64,000 bases of DNA from Flavobacterium foetidum (GCF_004634245.1 NZ_SJTF01000002.1:186001-250000), one strand, 5' to 3'. Shown: positions 8,317 through 16,849, numbered from the stretch's first letter. Translations and numbers: made by a program. Notes: a model not told the origin generated them from the sequence alone.

Positions 8317-8507
8317 ATGGTAACAAATTATTTTCAACACATAGAAACATAGTTTAACTAAACTTTAAAAAAGGCGTTTCACTAGTCTAAATGCACATAG
8401 TTTAGCTATGTGTGGAAACTTGTTTCTTCCATTTTCTTTTTTCGGCACAAAAAACTATGCTTCTATGTGTTAAAATGCTTTTATTTTTTAATTACACCCA
8501 ACGGTTA
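8317..8507 (+). repeat. Family A hairpin repeat, copy A2
   Basis: It begins immediately after the TAG stop of the preceding gene. From AAATTATTTTCAACAC onward it is nearly identical to copy A1; only the leftmost 9 bp have decayed (GATGGTAAC in place of CGTTGGGTG). The right end CACCCAACGGTTA is kept. As the only DNA between two convergent genes, its strong hairpins could also act as a terminator. Confidence 0.85.
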
Positions 8508-8536
8508 GATAGTAATAAAAAATCTGCCTAATGCGT

Positions 8537-10156
8537 TTATTTAGGCAGATAAATATAAAATGTAGTTCCTTTTCCAGGCTCGCTGGTAAAATTGATTACG
8601 CCATTATGATTTTCGATAATTCTTTTGCAGAGCGCCAGCCCGATTCCGTTACCGCCGTATTGATCTCGATCATGCAGACGCTGAAACATGTCGAATATGC
8701 GACCCGAATATTTGCTGTCCATTCCAATTCCGTTATCGGCAATAGTGATTAAATGATAATTTCCTTGAGGTTTATATTGATCGAGTGCTGCAATGCTTTC
8801 TTCATCGGCGCTAATGGTTACAATCGGTTCAGCAGCATTAAACTTTAGCGCATTGTTTACTAGATTAAAAAACAATTGGCGCAGTTGCGTACTAAGTCCA
8901 GCCACAGTTGGCAGCGGACTTATATTGATAATTGCATTTTTTTCGTCTATTATAAGACTTAAATCGTGTATGGTTTCGCGTAAAATTTCATTTAAATCAA
9001 CCGGCAATAGCGTGTTTACGTTATTGTCTACTCTCGAATAGTTGAGCACGTCAGAAATCAAGTCCGACATTCGTCCAGCGGCACTATTGATTTTATCAAA
9101 ATAATATTTGTTTTTCTGTTCTTCGCTCAATCCTTCGCCTGCGCGAGAAAGCATAATTCTGATTTTTCGAAGCGGTTCTTGTAAATCGTGGCTTGCAATA
9201 TAGGCAAACTGCTGTAGCTCTTTATTTTTGAAGATTAGCTTCGAATTGGCATTTTCCAATTCACGCTGAATCACTTTCAATTCAGAATTATTCTTAAGCG
9301 TTTCTTCTACCGTTTTTTGGGCATGAATGTCTACAAAATAAACCAGCCAATTGGTAAATGAACTGTCTTCTGCCTTGTTCGGAATTATGGAAACCAGATG
9401 CCATCTGTAAGCATCTCCCTTTTTGATTCGGGTTTCTCCATAATATTCACTGCGATTTTTCTTTATTTTATTCCAATTGTCAATAATGTTTTCCAAATCA
9501 TCAGGATGAATGAAAGTAGCCAGTTCCTTACGCTCAAAAACAGTAAATGAAGATTTTAGAAATCCCTGAAAAGATTCATTTGTAAGCAGCACATGGTTGC
9601 GTTCGTTGATAATGCAAATCAGAATCGGAATTGAATTAGCCAGCTGTCTATACCTGTTTTCACTTTCTCCTAATTTCTCCGAAAGTGCTATAAGTTCTAT
9701 ATTTTTCTTTCGAATCTCGTCATACGGAGAAAGCGGCGATTCGTATTTGAAGTAATCGGCAAGACTTTTAATTTTGGCTTCAGAAAGCAATCCGGGAGAA
9801 AGAACCTTCTGGCTGAACTGTGTTACAGAATAATTATCATTATAACTGTATTCTATATTTCCAGAAAGTTTGGCTGCATATTTAAAAGCTTCGGGATTGC
9901 ATTTTTTCAAATCATTAGAATCGCTGACAATAGCCACGATTTCTTTATGAGTCGTTTTTATGACATTTATTCCGAGCTTCAATATAGAGTTCTCTCCATT
10001 TGCGATAGAACATCTTGCAACCTCCGAAACAGCAGTAGCAAATCTAGTCTGAAACGAAGAAGGCATACCGCACATCTCTGCAATTTTCATTGATCTTTTA
10101 TGGGCCAGAATCAGGTCCATTTCATTATCAAGATTTATACTTACAATCTCTTTCAT
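8537..10156 (-). CDS. PAS histidine kinase with degenerate RsbT-like N-terminus
   Basis: 539 residues. Residues 1-120 resemble an RsbT/RsbW-type ATPase (TRFATAVSEVARCSI at the N-box position), but the conserved Asn is missing and no DxGxG box follows, so ATP binding there is probably lost. Next come a PAS domain (about 165-285), a coiled-coil linker, a HisKA domain (FAYIASHDLQEPLRK, phospho-acceptor His323) and an intact HATPase_c domain (NNALKF, DNGIGM, GGNGIGLALCKR). No membrane segment is seen, so it is cytoplasmic. It begins 3 bp after the phosphatase gene. I infer that the N-terminus docks to the stressosome and links it to phosphorelay signalling; the response regulator is not in this operon. 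Confidence 0.87.
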   Translation of the reverse strand: MKEIVSINLDNEMDLILAHKRSMKIAEMCGMPSSFQTRFATAVSEVARCSIANGENSILKLGINVIKTTHKEIVAIVSDSNDLKKCNPEAFKYAAKLSGNIEYSYNDNYSVTQFSQKVLSPGLLSEAKIKSLADYFKYESPLSPYDEIRKKNIELIALSEKLGESENRYRQLANSIPILICIINERNHVLLTNESFQGFLKSSFTVFERKELATFIHPDDLENIIDNWNKIKKNRSEYYGETRIKKGDAYRWHLVSIIPNKAEDSSFTNWLVYFVDIHAQKTVEETLKNNSELKVIQRELENANSKLIFKNKELQQFAYIASHDLQEPLRKIRIMLSRAGEGLSEEQKNKYYFDKINSAAGRMSDLISDVLNYSRVDNNVNTLLPVDLNEILRETIHDLSLIIDEKNAIINISPLPTVAGLSTQLRQLFFNLVNNALKFNAAEPIVTISADEESIAALDQYKPQGNYHLITIADNGIGMDSKYSGRIFDMFQRLHDRDQYGGNGIGLALCKRIIENHNGVINFTSEPGKGTTFYIYLPK

Positions 10157-10159
10157 ACC

Positions 10160-11173
10160 CTAAATTATTTTTCCGACCAGCACTGTTGCATCGTCTGTTC
10201 CTCTAATATTGTCTTTGTACAATGAAGCTGCGATGACGCCAGGATCCTGTTTGATGATAGACATCATTTCATTGAGATTCCATCTTGTACGTAATCCGTC
10301 GCTATGCATAATAATTATCTGATGCTTTAAATATGGAACGGTGGTGCTTTTCATCGTTCTCGGAATATTAAGTCCAATGATTCCGTTATAAGGCGTATAA
10401 GTTTTATTTTCCAAACCTCTATAAATGCGAGTATTAATATTGCCAATACCACATATATTCCATGTTTGTGTCTTATAATCTACGCAAGCAATTGAAGCCA
10501 CCAAACCTCTTGTTTTTTTTACTCCGTCATGAATCTCTTTTAATATCTCTACCGCATCTTCTGCTTTTGACCTTATGAAAGCCTTTATTGCCATCTCAAC
10601 GGCCTCATTAGCATATGCGCCATGACCAAGACCATCTCCAACAAATATTTGAAATCCTTTAGAAGTATATTTGATACGATAACCATCGCCACAGACCAAT
10701 TCTCCGGGATAATTTACATTGATGACAGCGCTATTAAAACCTGGTTTCTCACGAGGGAAAGTGGTATCTGCTTTCTCGCATATTTTCACATATTGGACAG
10801 TTCCCCAATCTCTGCGAGAATATATCTGAAAATCGTTGCTTAATCTTTTTATAGAACCGAGTCCATGACCTAGAGTATTTGATGATGAATAACCATCATT
10901 CATGATTTTAACGACATTATCAATTCCTTTACCATTATCAAGGCAGTAAATTTCAATTTCATTATGACCATCTACTTCACGACTACGATATAAAAACTCC
11001 CCTCCATTTGCGTATTTTATAAGATTTGAAGTCAGTTCTGCCACAATTATATCTGTTTCTGCGGCTCGATGCACGCTAAAACCCGCCTGTAGAGCAAGGT
11101 TGTGTATTTCTCGTTTTATAAAAGCTACCAGACTACGATCTTCAATCTTATAGGTGGAAAAAGTATTATCCAT
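10160..11173 (-). CDS. RsbT-like ATPase fused to SpoIIE/PP2C phosphatase
   Basis: 337 residues. The N-terminal domain (about 1-135) is a GHKL ATPase of the RsbT type with an intact N-box (AELTSNLIKYANGG), G1 box (LDNGKGI) and G2 box (LGHGLGSIKRL). The C-terminal domain (about 150-335) is a SpoIIE-type PP2C phosphatase with metal-binding motifs VGDGLGHG, IMHSDGL and GTDDATVLVG. In stressosome pathways an RsbX-like phosphatase removes phosphate from RsbR/RsbS and resets the complex; a combined kinase and phosphatase protein could do both. Its start overlaps the end of rsbT by 8 bp, so the two are translationally coupled. Confidence 0.88.
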   Translation of the reverse strand: MDNTFSTYKIEDRSLVAFIKREIHNLALQAGFSVHRAAETDIIVAELTSNLIKYANGGEFLYRSREVDGHNEIEIYCLDNGKGIDNVVKIMNDGYSSSNTLGHGLGSIKRLSNDFQIYSRRDWGTVQYVKICEKADTTFPREKPGFNSAVINVNYPGELVCGDGYRIKYTSKGFQIFVGDGLGHGAYANEAVEMAIKAFIRSKAEDAVEILKEIHDGVKKTRGLVASIACVDYKTQTWNICGIGNINTRIYRGLENKTYTPYNGIIGLNIPRTMKSTTVPYLKHQIIIMHSDGLRTRWNLNEMMSIIKQDPGVIAASLYKDNIRGTDDATVLVGKII

Positions 11174-11582
11174 TTTTCCATTTTATTATAGTAACAGTCG
11201 TTCCAACTCCCATTTCTGTTTTTATATCAAATTCATTAACAAGCCTTTTGGTTCCAGGCAACCCCAGCCCAAGACTTTTTCCTGTACTGTATCCATCTTT
11301 CATGGCCAGATCAATATCTGCTATTCCGGGACCATTGTCTATAAAAGTAGCTCGAACGCCTTTGTCACGTCCGTTGTTTACTTCTTCAACCAGAACTTTT
11401 CCTCCTCCTCCGTATTTCAAAAGGTTGCGCACGAGTTCGCTTGTGGCAGTAATCAGCTTGGTTTGGTTTAAAATACTCATTCCTGCTTTTACGCCATAAT
11501 CTTTCACGCGGTTACGCAACGGCACCACATCTTGTTCTCGTACGATTGCAATTTCTACTTTATTGGTCGCTGTTATCATCAT
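11166..11582 (-). CDS. rsbT: Stressosome serine/threonine kinase RsbT
   Basis: The ATG at 11582 (MMITATNKVEIAI) is preferred over an in-frame ATG at 11648, which would lie deep inside rsbS. About 138 residues, the usual RsbT length. GHKL kinase motifs: ATSELVRNLLKYGGGG (N-box), FIDNGPGI (G1) and GKSLGLGLPGTKRL (G2). RsbT phosphorylates RsbR and RsbS in the stressosome and, once released, activates the downstream partner. In Bacillus that partner is the phosphatase RsbU; here the next genes encode a SpoIIE-type phosphatase and a histidine kinase. It overlaps rsbS by 23 bp and the phosphatase gene by 8 bp. Confidence 0.88.
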   Translation of the reverse strand: MMITATNKVEIAIVREQDVVPLRNRVKDYGVKAGMSILNQTKLITATSELVRNLLKYGGGGKVLVEEVNNGRDKGVRATFIDNGPGIADIDLAMKDGYSTGKSLGLGLPGTKRLVNEFDIKTEMGVGTTVTIIKWKNG

Positions 11583-11970
11583 CGATCTGTTCTTCGTTAT
11601 CGCCATTATACATTTTTGCGCGAAGCAGATCCATGCCTTTTTCCACATTCAGAGCACTAATTACACCATTTAGTGACAATCCGAGTTCTACTAATGTAAT
11701 TGCAACAGCTGGCTGCATTCCTACAACTACTGTCTGTGCATCTAATATTTTGGCCATTACCGCTATATTCCCTAGGATGCGTCCCATGAATGAGTCAATT
11801 ATGGAAACAGCCGATATATCAATTAAAACACCTTTAGAATTATGTTTATTGATTGTATTTATTAAGTCAGATTCAAGGTTTTCTGCTAACTGATCGTACA
11901 AATCGACTTGTATGGTCACCAGAAGAAAATCTCCCATCTTTAGTATAGGAATTCTTTCCATATCATTCAA
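11560..11970 (-). CDS. rsbS: Stressosome scaffold protein RsbS (STAS domain)
   Basis: 136 residues, a single STAS domain: FLLVTIQVDL at the first strand, then GVLIDISAVSIIDSFMGRIL around 47-66. Ser53 in DIS-AV aligns with the serine of Bacillus RsbS that RsbT phosphorylates. The acidic C-terminal tail (DNEEQIDDDNSDQ) goes beyond the fold. RsbS forms the core of the stressosome with RsbR and holds RsbT until stress releases it. It lies 14 bp downstream of rsbR. Confidence 0.88.
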   Translation of the reverse strand: MNDMERIPILKMGDFLLVTIQVDLYDQLAENLESDLINTINKHNSKGVLIDISAVSIIDSFMGRILGNIAVMAKILDAQTVVVGMQPAVAITLVELGLSLNGVISALNVEKGMDLLRAKMYNGDNEEQIDDDNSDQ

Positions 11971-11984
11971 AAAATCTAAATAGA

Positions 11985-12818
11985 CTATTTTCTTTTCACC
12001 ACCGTAAGCTGCAGCATTTCAAATGCTGTTTGAAGCGCGCTCGCAAGAGTTGCTTTTGTAACAATTCCTGTAAGATCTATACCCAAATGTACCACTGTCT
12101 GAGCAATTTCTGGACGAATACCGCTGATGATGCATTCTGCTCCCATTAAACGCGTTGCGCTAACTGTTTTAATCAAATGCTGCGCTACAAGAGAATCTAC
12201 AGCTGGCACTCCAGAAATATCGAGAATAGCAATAGAACTTCCAGTGTCTACGATTTGCTGCAATAGGTTTTCCATTACAATCTGTGTACGGGAACTGTCT
12301 AAAGTTCCGATAATAGGCAAGGCTACAACACCTTCCCAAACACGGATAACCGGAGTTGAGATTTCGCTGATTTCTTCTGTCTGTCTCGCAATTACATCTT
12401 CGCGTCCTTTTAGGAAAGACTCAAAAGTCATAATTGTAAGATTGTCTACTATAGTGCTCAATTCGAGATTTGCAGCATAAAGTGCGGCTGGCTCACTTTC
12501 GATTTCTGATAAAATCTTTGAAGCGGCCTCCTTGAAAGAAATGATATACTGTCCTGTTTCGCGCGGCGAGAAACCACGTTTTGCTCTTGAGATTGAAATT
12601 CCTGTCAGTAAATCATAAAGTTTGTCAAATTCCTGGGAATTTAAATCTGTGCTATTGCCACCTAGTTTTATAGCTTCTAAGAAAAGCGATGTAAATTCTT
12701 TCGATTCTTCTTCTTCAGTAGCTCCATCAGTCGATCCTCTTTCCAAAAGAAGTTGTGTCCAGATAGTATTTAATTTGCTTTCGTACTCTTTTAAGCCTCC
12801 TAAAACGTTTTTTTGCAT
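11985..12818 (-). CDS. rsbR: Stressosome sensor RsbR (RsbRD-type N-domain + STAS)
   Basis: 277 residues. The N-terminal half (about 10-145) is alpha-helical with the look of an RsbRD_N domain, the presumed sensor turret of the stressosome. A linker helix follows. The C-terminal STAS domain contains IAILDISGVPAVDSLVAQ and MGAECIISGIRPEIAQ. Ser202 (DIS-GV) takes the place of the RsbR threonine phosphorylated by RsbT. It is the first gene of the five-gene operon 12818-8537 and carries its own upstream promoter candidate. The signal sensed cannot be inferred. No sigma-B-like factor is present in the window. Confidence 0.87.
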   Translation of the reverse strand: MQKNVLGGLKEYESKLNTIWTQLLLERGSTDGATEEEESKEFTSLFLEAIKLGGNSTDLNSQEFDKLYDLLTGISISRAKRGFSPRETGQYIISFKEAASKILSEIESEPAALYAANLELSTIVDNLTIMTFESFLKGREDVIARQTEEISEISTPVIRVWEGVVALPIIGTLDSSRTQIVMENLLQQIVDTGSSIAILDISGVPAVDSLVAQHLIKTVSATRLMGAECIISGIRPEIAQTVVHLGIDLTGIVTKATLASALQTAFEMLQLTVVKRK

Positions 12819-12844
12819 TTGTTGTGATATTTGGGTTTCTCTAA

Positions 12845-12879
12845 CAAATATAATAATAAAAAAAGGCTAAAATTTCAAA
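12845..12879 (-). promoter_or_regulatory. Candidate promoter of the rsb operon
   Basis: CAAATATA (12845-12852) reads TATATTTG on the minus strand, a match to TAnnTTTG. A TTTG (CAAA at 12876-12879) lies 23 bp further upstream as a possible -33 box. The start codon of rsbR is 27 bp downstream. Confidence 0.45.
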
Positions 12880-13026
12880 TGAATAGAAAAATTCTTAAAA
12901 ATAAAATCTTGTCGGGAGAAGCATTCATTTCACTCCCCGTATTATCTGAAATAAGGCTGTTTTTTTATTTCTATTACGTGTCTTGAATTCCTGATTTTTT
13001 AATAATTGAAGAACGCTTTTAATAAA

Positions 13027-13044
13027 TTAACGATATATCGTAAA
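13027..13044. promoter_or_regulatory. Palindrome TTAACGATATATCGTAAA, possible operator
   Basis: The core ACGATATATCGT (13030-13041) is a perfect 12-bp palindrome. A close match, ACGAAATATCGT, lies at 28748-28759 in another divergent intergenic region whose promoter shares the 13253 operator. The rest of 12898-13252 shows no gene and no other clear signal. Confidence 0.4.
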
Positions 13045-13252
13045 TAAATAAAACGGCACAAATCTGCAAACCGTTGAAAACAAAGGATATTTTGTTTTAG
13101 GCATATAATTTGGCTACTGTTTGGCATCCAATATTTATTAAAAAATCCAAACGTGAAAAGACTGATAAAAAAACCTCAAAAAATTCCGATTCAATTTCAA
13201 AATCAAATTAAAATACTATAAGACAAATAGTTACAAAAGTAAATTTCATTTC

Positions 13253-13297
13253 TTAATCTAGATTAATCAACAACTTTCTGTACCCGTTCTAAGTTTG
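13253..13297 (+). promoter_or_regulatory. Operator-promoter: TTAATCTAGATTAATC, 21 bp, TAAGTTTG
   Basis: The palindrome TTAATCTAGATTAA (13253-13266) is perfect over 14 bp. It ends with TC at 13268, and exactly 21 bp later comes TAAGTTTG (13290-13297), a match to the Bacteroidota -7 box. The palindrome sits where the -33 box should be and no TTTG is seen there. The same arrangement and spacing occur at 24913 and 28872. It should drive the hydrolase at 13400. Confidence 0.65.
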
Positions 13298-13399
13298 CAG
13301 AAGAAATTTTCACAGAAAAAAAATCATATCAGAAAGCTTTGACCGCAAGTCTAAATTTTGATTGATCAAAACATTTAATAATCTAAAACCATAAAAAAA

Positions 13400-14218
13400 A
13401 TGAGCACTATTACAGTAAAAGACGGAACACAAATTTATTACAAAGACTGGGGAAAAGGACAACCAATCGTTTTTCACCACGGATGGCCTTTATCAGGCGA
13501 TGATTGGGACACACAAATGATGTTTTTCCTAAAACAAGGCTACAGAGTTATCGCACATGATCGCCGCGGGCATGGGCGTTCGGGACAGAGTTCAGAAGGC
13601 AACAACATGGATACTTACGCAGCAGACATCGCCGAACTGACTGAAGCTTTAGACCTTAAAGATGCTATACACATTGGCCACTCAACCGGAGGAGGAGAAG
13701 TTATACGATATGCCGCTAAACACGGAAAAGGAAGAATTGCAAAAGCAGTGATTATTAGCGCCATTACTCCGATTATGATTCAGAGCGAAACAAATCCTGA
13801 AGGAGTGCCATTAGCCATTTTTGATGAAATCAGAAAAGGAACCGGATTTAACAGAGCGCAATACTACCACGATTTCCCGATTGCTTTCTACGGATGGAAT
13901 CGTGAAGGAACAACTGTTCAAGAAGGAATCAAACAAAACTGGTGGCGTCAGGGAATGATGGGTTCTGTTCTGGCTCATTACGAAGGCATCAAAGCTTTTT
14001 CTGAATCTGATTTTACAGAAGATCTTAAGAGTTTAGACATTCCTGTTCTGGTACTGCATGGAGAAGACGATCAGATTGTTCCTTACCATCAGGCACCAAA
14101 AGCGGCGGCACTTTTGAAAAACGGAAAACTAATCGGATATCCTGGATTTTCTCACGGAATGCCAACCCTTAATGCCGAAACAATCAACAACGATATTTTA
14201 GATTTTATTAAAGCATAA
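13400..14218 (+). CDS. Alpha/beta hydrolase, non-heme haloperoxidase/esterase type
   Basis: 272 residues, the usual length for cofactor-free haloperoxidases. Motifs: oxyanion-loop HHGWPLSGDDWD, DRRGHGRS, nucleophile elbow GHSTGGG (Ser95), GEDDQ (Asp224) and FSHGM (His252), giving a full Ser-Asp-His triad. There is no signal peptide, so it is cytoplasmic. These enzymes hydrolyse esters, and the perhydrolysis (haloperoxidase) activity is a side reaction; the real substrate is unknown. It is preceded by the shared operator at 13253, which suggests induction together with the GNAT-like gene at 24990 and the dioxygenase at 28955. A hairpin follows the stop codon. Confidence 0.87.
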   Translation: MSTITVKDGTQIYYKDWGKGQPIVFHHGWPLSGDDWDTQMMFFLKQGYRVIAHDRRGHGRSGQSSEGNNMDTYAADIAELTEALDLKDAIHIGHSTGGGEVIRYAAKHGKGRIAKAVIISAITPIMIQSETNPEGVPLAIFDEIRKGTGFNRAQYYHDFPIAFYGWNREGTTVQEGIKQNWWRQGMMGSVLAHYEGIKAFSESDFTEDLKSLDIPVLVLHGEDDQIVPYHQAPKAAALLKNGKLIGYPGFSHGMPTLNAETINNDILDFIKA

Positions 14219-14234
14219 GCTGTTTTATTAATTA

Positions 14235-14270
14235 AAACTGTCTGCGTTTTCATTTATCCGCAGACAGTTT
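14235..14270. terminator. Hairpin after the alpha/beta hydrolase gene
   Basis: A perfect 12-bp stem AAACTGTCTGCG (14235-14246 with 14259-14270) with a 12-nt loop. The T tract after it is weak (TTTAAAACTT), so it may act as a partial terminator before the 105-residue gene. Confidence 0.55.
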
Positions 14271-14284
14271 AAAACTTCTAACGT

Positions 14285-14602
14285 ATGAATGCATTTCAAC
14301 CACCCGCTTTTGACACGGTTACCGAAGCTTTGCAATGGCTCAACAATCAAGGTTTTACGCAAAACTTTAATCTTGATGTCAATTGTATCCGTTTCAACAA
14401 CAATTCGCAATCTATGTCTCCTAACGAATTTAAGATTGAATATCTTTTTCGTTTTGAGGGAGATACCGATCCCGGAGACGAAGATATAGTGTACGGAATT
14501 GTATCTGAGGTTTACAATATAAAAGGTGTTTTAACAAGCGCCTTCGGAATCTATGCCGATTCTGTGTCGGCTGAAATGATCAGAAAACTTTCGACACATT
14601 AA
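14285..14602 (+). CDS. Small conserved Bacteroidota protein of unknown function
   Basis: 105 residues with no signal peptide or membrane segment. It carries the pattern of a common Bacteroidota family: DTVTEALQWLNNQGFTQNFN near the start, FKIEYLFRFEGDTDPGDEDI in the middle, and GVLTSAFGIYADS near the end. Databases often label this family phosphoribosylpyrophosphate synthetase, but it is far too short and has none of the PRPP synthase motifs, so that name should not be used. It may be stress-linked, judging by the neighbours. Confidence 0.7.
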   Translation: MNAFQPPAFDTVTEALQWLNNQGFTQNFNLDVNCIRFNNNSQSMSPNEFKIEYLFRFEGDTDPGDEDIVYGIVSEVYNIKGVLTSAFGIYADSVSAEMIRKLSTH

Positions 14603-14727
14603 TAAAAATTTCAAATTATCGTAAGCAAAAAAAATAGGCTTTTTTCTAAAACCTATTGCATCATAACAAATAAAAAAATGGCTAAAAACAGCCTAATACT
14701 AAAAAATAACTTTAAAAATAAATAACT

Positions 14728-15360
14728 ATGAAACCATCAGTAAACTTATTATCACCAGACAACCACGCGTTAGTATTAATCGATTTTGAAGGACAAATGG
14801 CATTTGCTACAAGCAATCTTCCTTTGAGCGAATTGCGTACCAATGTAGCAATCGTATCGGGAGCATCAAGAATCTTTAATGTACCGACTGTAGTAACAAC
14901 GGTAGCAGAAGAGAGTTTCTCTGGTCCTGTTTTTCCAGAAGTAGAAGAATTTTATCCAATCGCCACTTCAGGATATATTGACCGTACCACGATGAATACT
15001 TGGGAAGACGAAAACGCTTATAAGGCAATCGTTGCAAAAAACAAGAAAAAAATCGTTTTAGCTGGTTTATGGACAAGTGTTTGTATTGTTGGCCCAGCGT
15101 TATCGGCTATCGACGAAGGTTACGAAGTTTACATCATTACAGATGCTTGCGGCGATGTTAGTAATGAAGCTCATGAACGTGCGGTACAAAGAATGGTTCA
15201 AGCTGGTGCAATACCTGTAACTTCAATTCAGTATTTATTAGAACTTCAAAGAGATTGGGCTCGTGAGGAAACGTATGCTCCGGTAACGAACTTAATGAAA
15301 AAACATGGCGGTTCTTATGGTTTAGGTATTCACTATGCTCACAACATGTTGAAACACTAA
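14728..15360 (+). CDS. Isochorismatase-family hydrolase, YcaC-like
   Basis: 210 residues. The catalytic triad of cysteine hydrolases is present: Asp19 (VLIDFEGQ), a lysine in KNKKKIVLAGL (Lys106-108) and Cys119 (WTSVCIVGPALSA). The cis-peptide region and the C-terminal half (HERAVQRMVQAGA, LELQRDWAR) resemble E. coli YcaC more than true isochorismatases, which act on isochorismate. Function in this subgroup is unsettled. It is cytoplasmic. The 125 bp before it contain no obvious gene. Confidence 0.83.
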   Translation: MKPSVNLLSPDNHALVLIDFEGQMAFATSNLPLSELRTNVAIVSGASRIFNVPTVVTTVAEESFSGPVFPEVEEFYPIATSGYIDRTTMNTWEDENAYKAIVAKNKKKIVLAGLWTSVCIVGPALSAIDEGYEVYIITDACGDVSNEAHERAVQRMVQAGAIPVTSIQYLLELQRDWAREETYAPVTNLMKKHGGSYGLGIHYAHNMLKH

Positions 15361-15388
15361 TTCATTTTTCATCATTTCAACTTCAAAC

Positions 15389-15430
15389 TTGAAATCTGAA
15401 ACCTGAAACTTGAAACTTGAAACCTGAAAC
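15389..15430 (+). repeat. Six tandem copies of the heptamer YTGAAAY
   Basis: Six uninterrupted 7-bp units: TTGAAAT, CTGAAAC, CTGAAAC, TTGAAAC, TTGAAAC, CTGAAAC. They fill part of the 103-bp gap before the porin gene, 34 bp upstream of its likely start. Copy number could vary by slippage and change spacing of the upstream region. Confidence 0.85.
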
Positions 15431-15463
15431 AAAAACAAATAAAATCTCTAAGCCTTCATTATT

Positions 15464-16849
15464 TTGGAATCAGCAAAATCCATATCAAAAATCGTCAAGT
15501 CACTTTTTCTTTTTCTCTTTTTAGGAAACATTGCATCGGCACAAAATTTTAAACTTTTGCGTTACGATGAAAATTATGAATACCTCAAAGATTCTGCCCG
15601 AAACTTTTATGAGAATTTAAAATTTGTTCCTTTAAATCAAGAGAAAGATTTTCACCTGTCTTTTGGAGGCGAAGCACGATATGAATATGTTGATTTCAAT
15701 AATGAAGATTGGGGACGACTTAATATTGGGCATAACAATTTTCTTTTGCAACGCTATGATCTTCATGCAGATATTCATCTTGGAAAAAACTTTAGAGTAT
15801 TTGCACAGTTAAGAAGCGCTCTGCAGGATGGAAGAATTAACGGCCCGAGAGGAATTGACGAAGATCAGCTAAATGTTCAGAATCTTTTTTTGGATGTAAC
15901 GCTATGGCAGGAAAAAGATAAAAAAGTACTTGTTCGCGCCGGAAGACAGGAACTCGACTACGGCTCGGGAAGGTTAATTTCGGTACGAGAGGGACCAAAT
16001 GCCAGACTTTACTTTACAGGAGGAAAGATCATGTACGTTTCGTCTCGTTTTTCGATTGACGGATTTGCGATGATGGCCAATACCATTTATACAGGTGTTT
16101 TTGATAATAAAATGTCAAAACAGCTCAATCTTTGGGGAGCTTACTCTAAAATCATATTCCCGAAGGCAGGAAATCTGGATTTGTATTATCTCGGAATAAA
16201 AAGAAACGAATCGCTCTTTGAACAAGGAATCGCTCCTGAAAAAAGACACACCGTAGGAACCAGATTCTGGAAATACGGAGGCGGTTTTATCTACAATCTA
16301 GAAGCCGCTTACCAATTCGGAAGTTTTGGTTCTGGAAACATAAATGCCTGGACAGCATCGGCAGATATAGGATATTCTTTTGAAAAAATCAGACTCAAAC
16401 CGACCATCAATCTCCGAAATGATTATATCTCAGGGGATTTGAATAAAGGGAATGAAAATCTGCAGACTTTCAATCCGCTGTATCCAAAAGGAGGCTATTT
16501 TGGTTTTAGTCCGCAGGTTGGTCCTGTCAACCTCATCGATATTCATCCTTATGCTACAGTCGATTTGCTTCCGGAACTAAAGATGCAGGTCGATGTGGTT
16601 TTTAATTGGAGATATTCGACCCAGGACGGCGTTTACAGACCAAGCGGTACTTTAAATCTGCCCGGAAGCGCATCAGACGAACGTTATATCGGAACGGCTT
16701 ATCTGGCCAATTTCACCTATAGCGTCAACAAATATATTTCAGTCGTGAGCGGTATTCAGTACTTTAAAACTGGTGCTTTTATCAATGATATTATTCCAAA
16801 TTCGAAAGACGGTGTTTTCTTTAATGCCAGACTCGGATTCAAATTTTAA
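15464..16849 (+). CDS. Alginate-export-type outer membrane beta-barrel porin
   Basis: 461 residues if it begins at the TTG at 15464; no ATG lies before the signal peptide (IVKSLFLFLFLGNIASAQ), so a non-ATG start is likely. The body matches the alginate export (AlgE-like) porin family: FHLSFGGEARYEYVDF, the long amphipathic strand series, and AGRQELDYGSGRLISVREGPN. The barrel ends with aromatic F (ARLGFKF). In many bacteria such porins are not tied to alginate and take up small organic anions. Downstream are an exported M17 N-domain and an amidohydrolase, so it may feed a degradation path. Confidence 0.78.
   Translation: MESAKSISKIVKSLFLFLFLGNIASAQNFKLLRYDENYEYLKDSARNFYENLKFVPLNQEKDFHLSFGGEARYEYVDFNNEDWGRLNIGHNNFLLQRYDLHADIHLGKNFRVFAQLRSALQDGRINGPRGIDEDQLNVQNLFLDVTLWQEKDKKVLVRAGRQELDYGSGRLISVREGPNARLYFTGGKIMYVSSRFSIDGFAMMANTIYTGVFDNKMSKQLNLWGAYSKIIFPKAGNLDLYYLGIKRNESLFEQGIAPEKRHTVGTRFWKYGGGFIYNLEAAYQFGSFGSGNINAWTASADIGYSFEKIRLKPTINLRNDYISGDLNKGNENLQTFNPLYPKGGYFGFSPQVGPVNLIDIHPYATVDLLPELKMQVDVVFNWRYSTQDGVYRPSGTLNLPGSASDERYIGTAYLANFTYSVNKYISVVSGIQYFKTGAFINDIIPNSKDGVFFNARLGFKF

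Noticed and set aside
13253..13300. Possible sigma-54 promoter upstream of the hydrolase gene (TTTGCA resembles the -12 box)
   Set aside because: No GG at the required distance for the -24 box. The site fits TAnnTTTG much better, and the other two copies of this promoter have no sigma-54 pattern either.
14285..14602. Annotation as phosphoribosylpyrophosphate synthetase
   Set aside because: Only 105 residues, without the PRPP-binding or catalytic motifs; the database name is probably an error carried forward.
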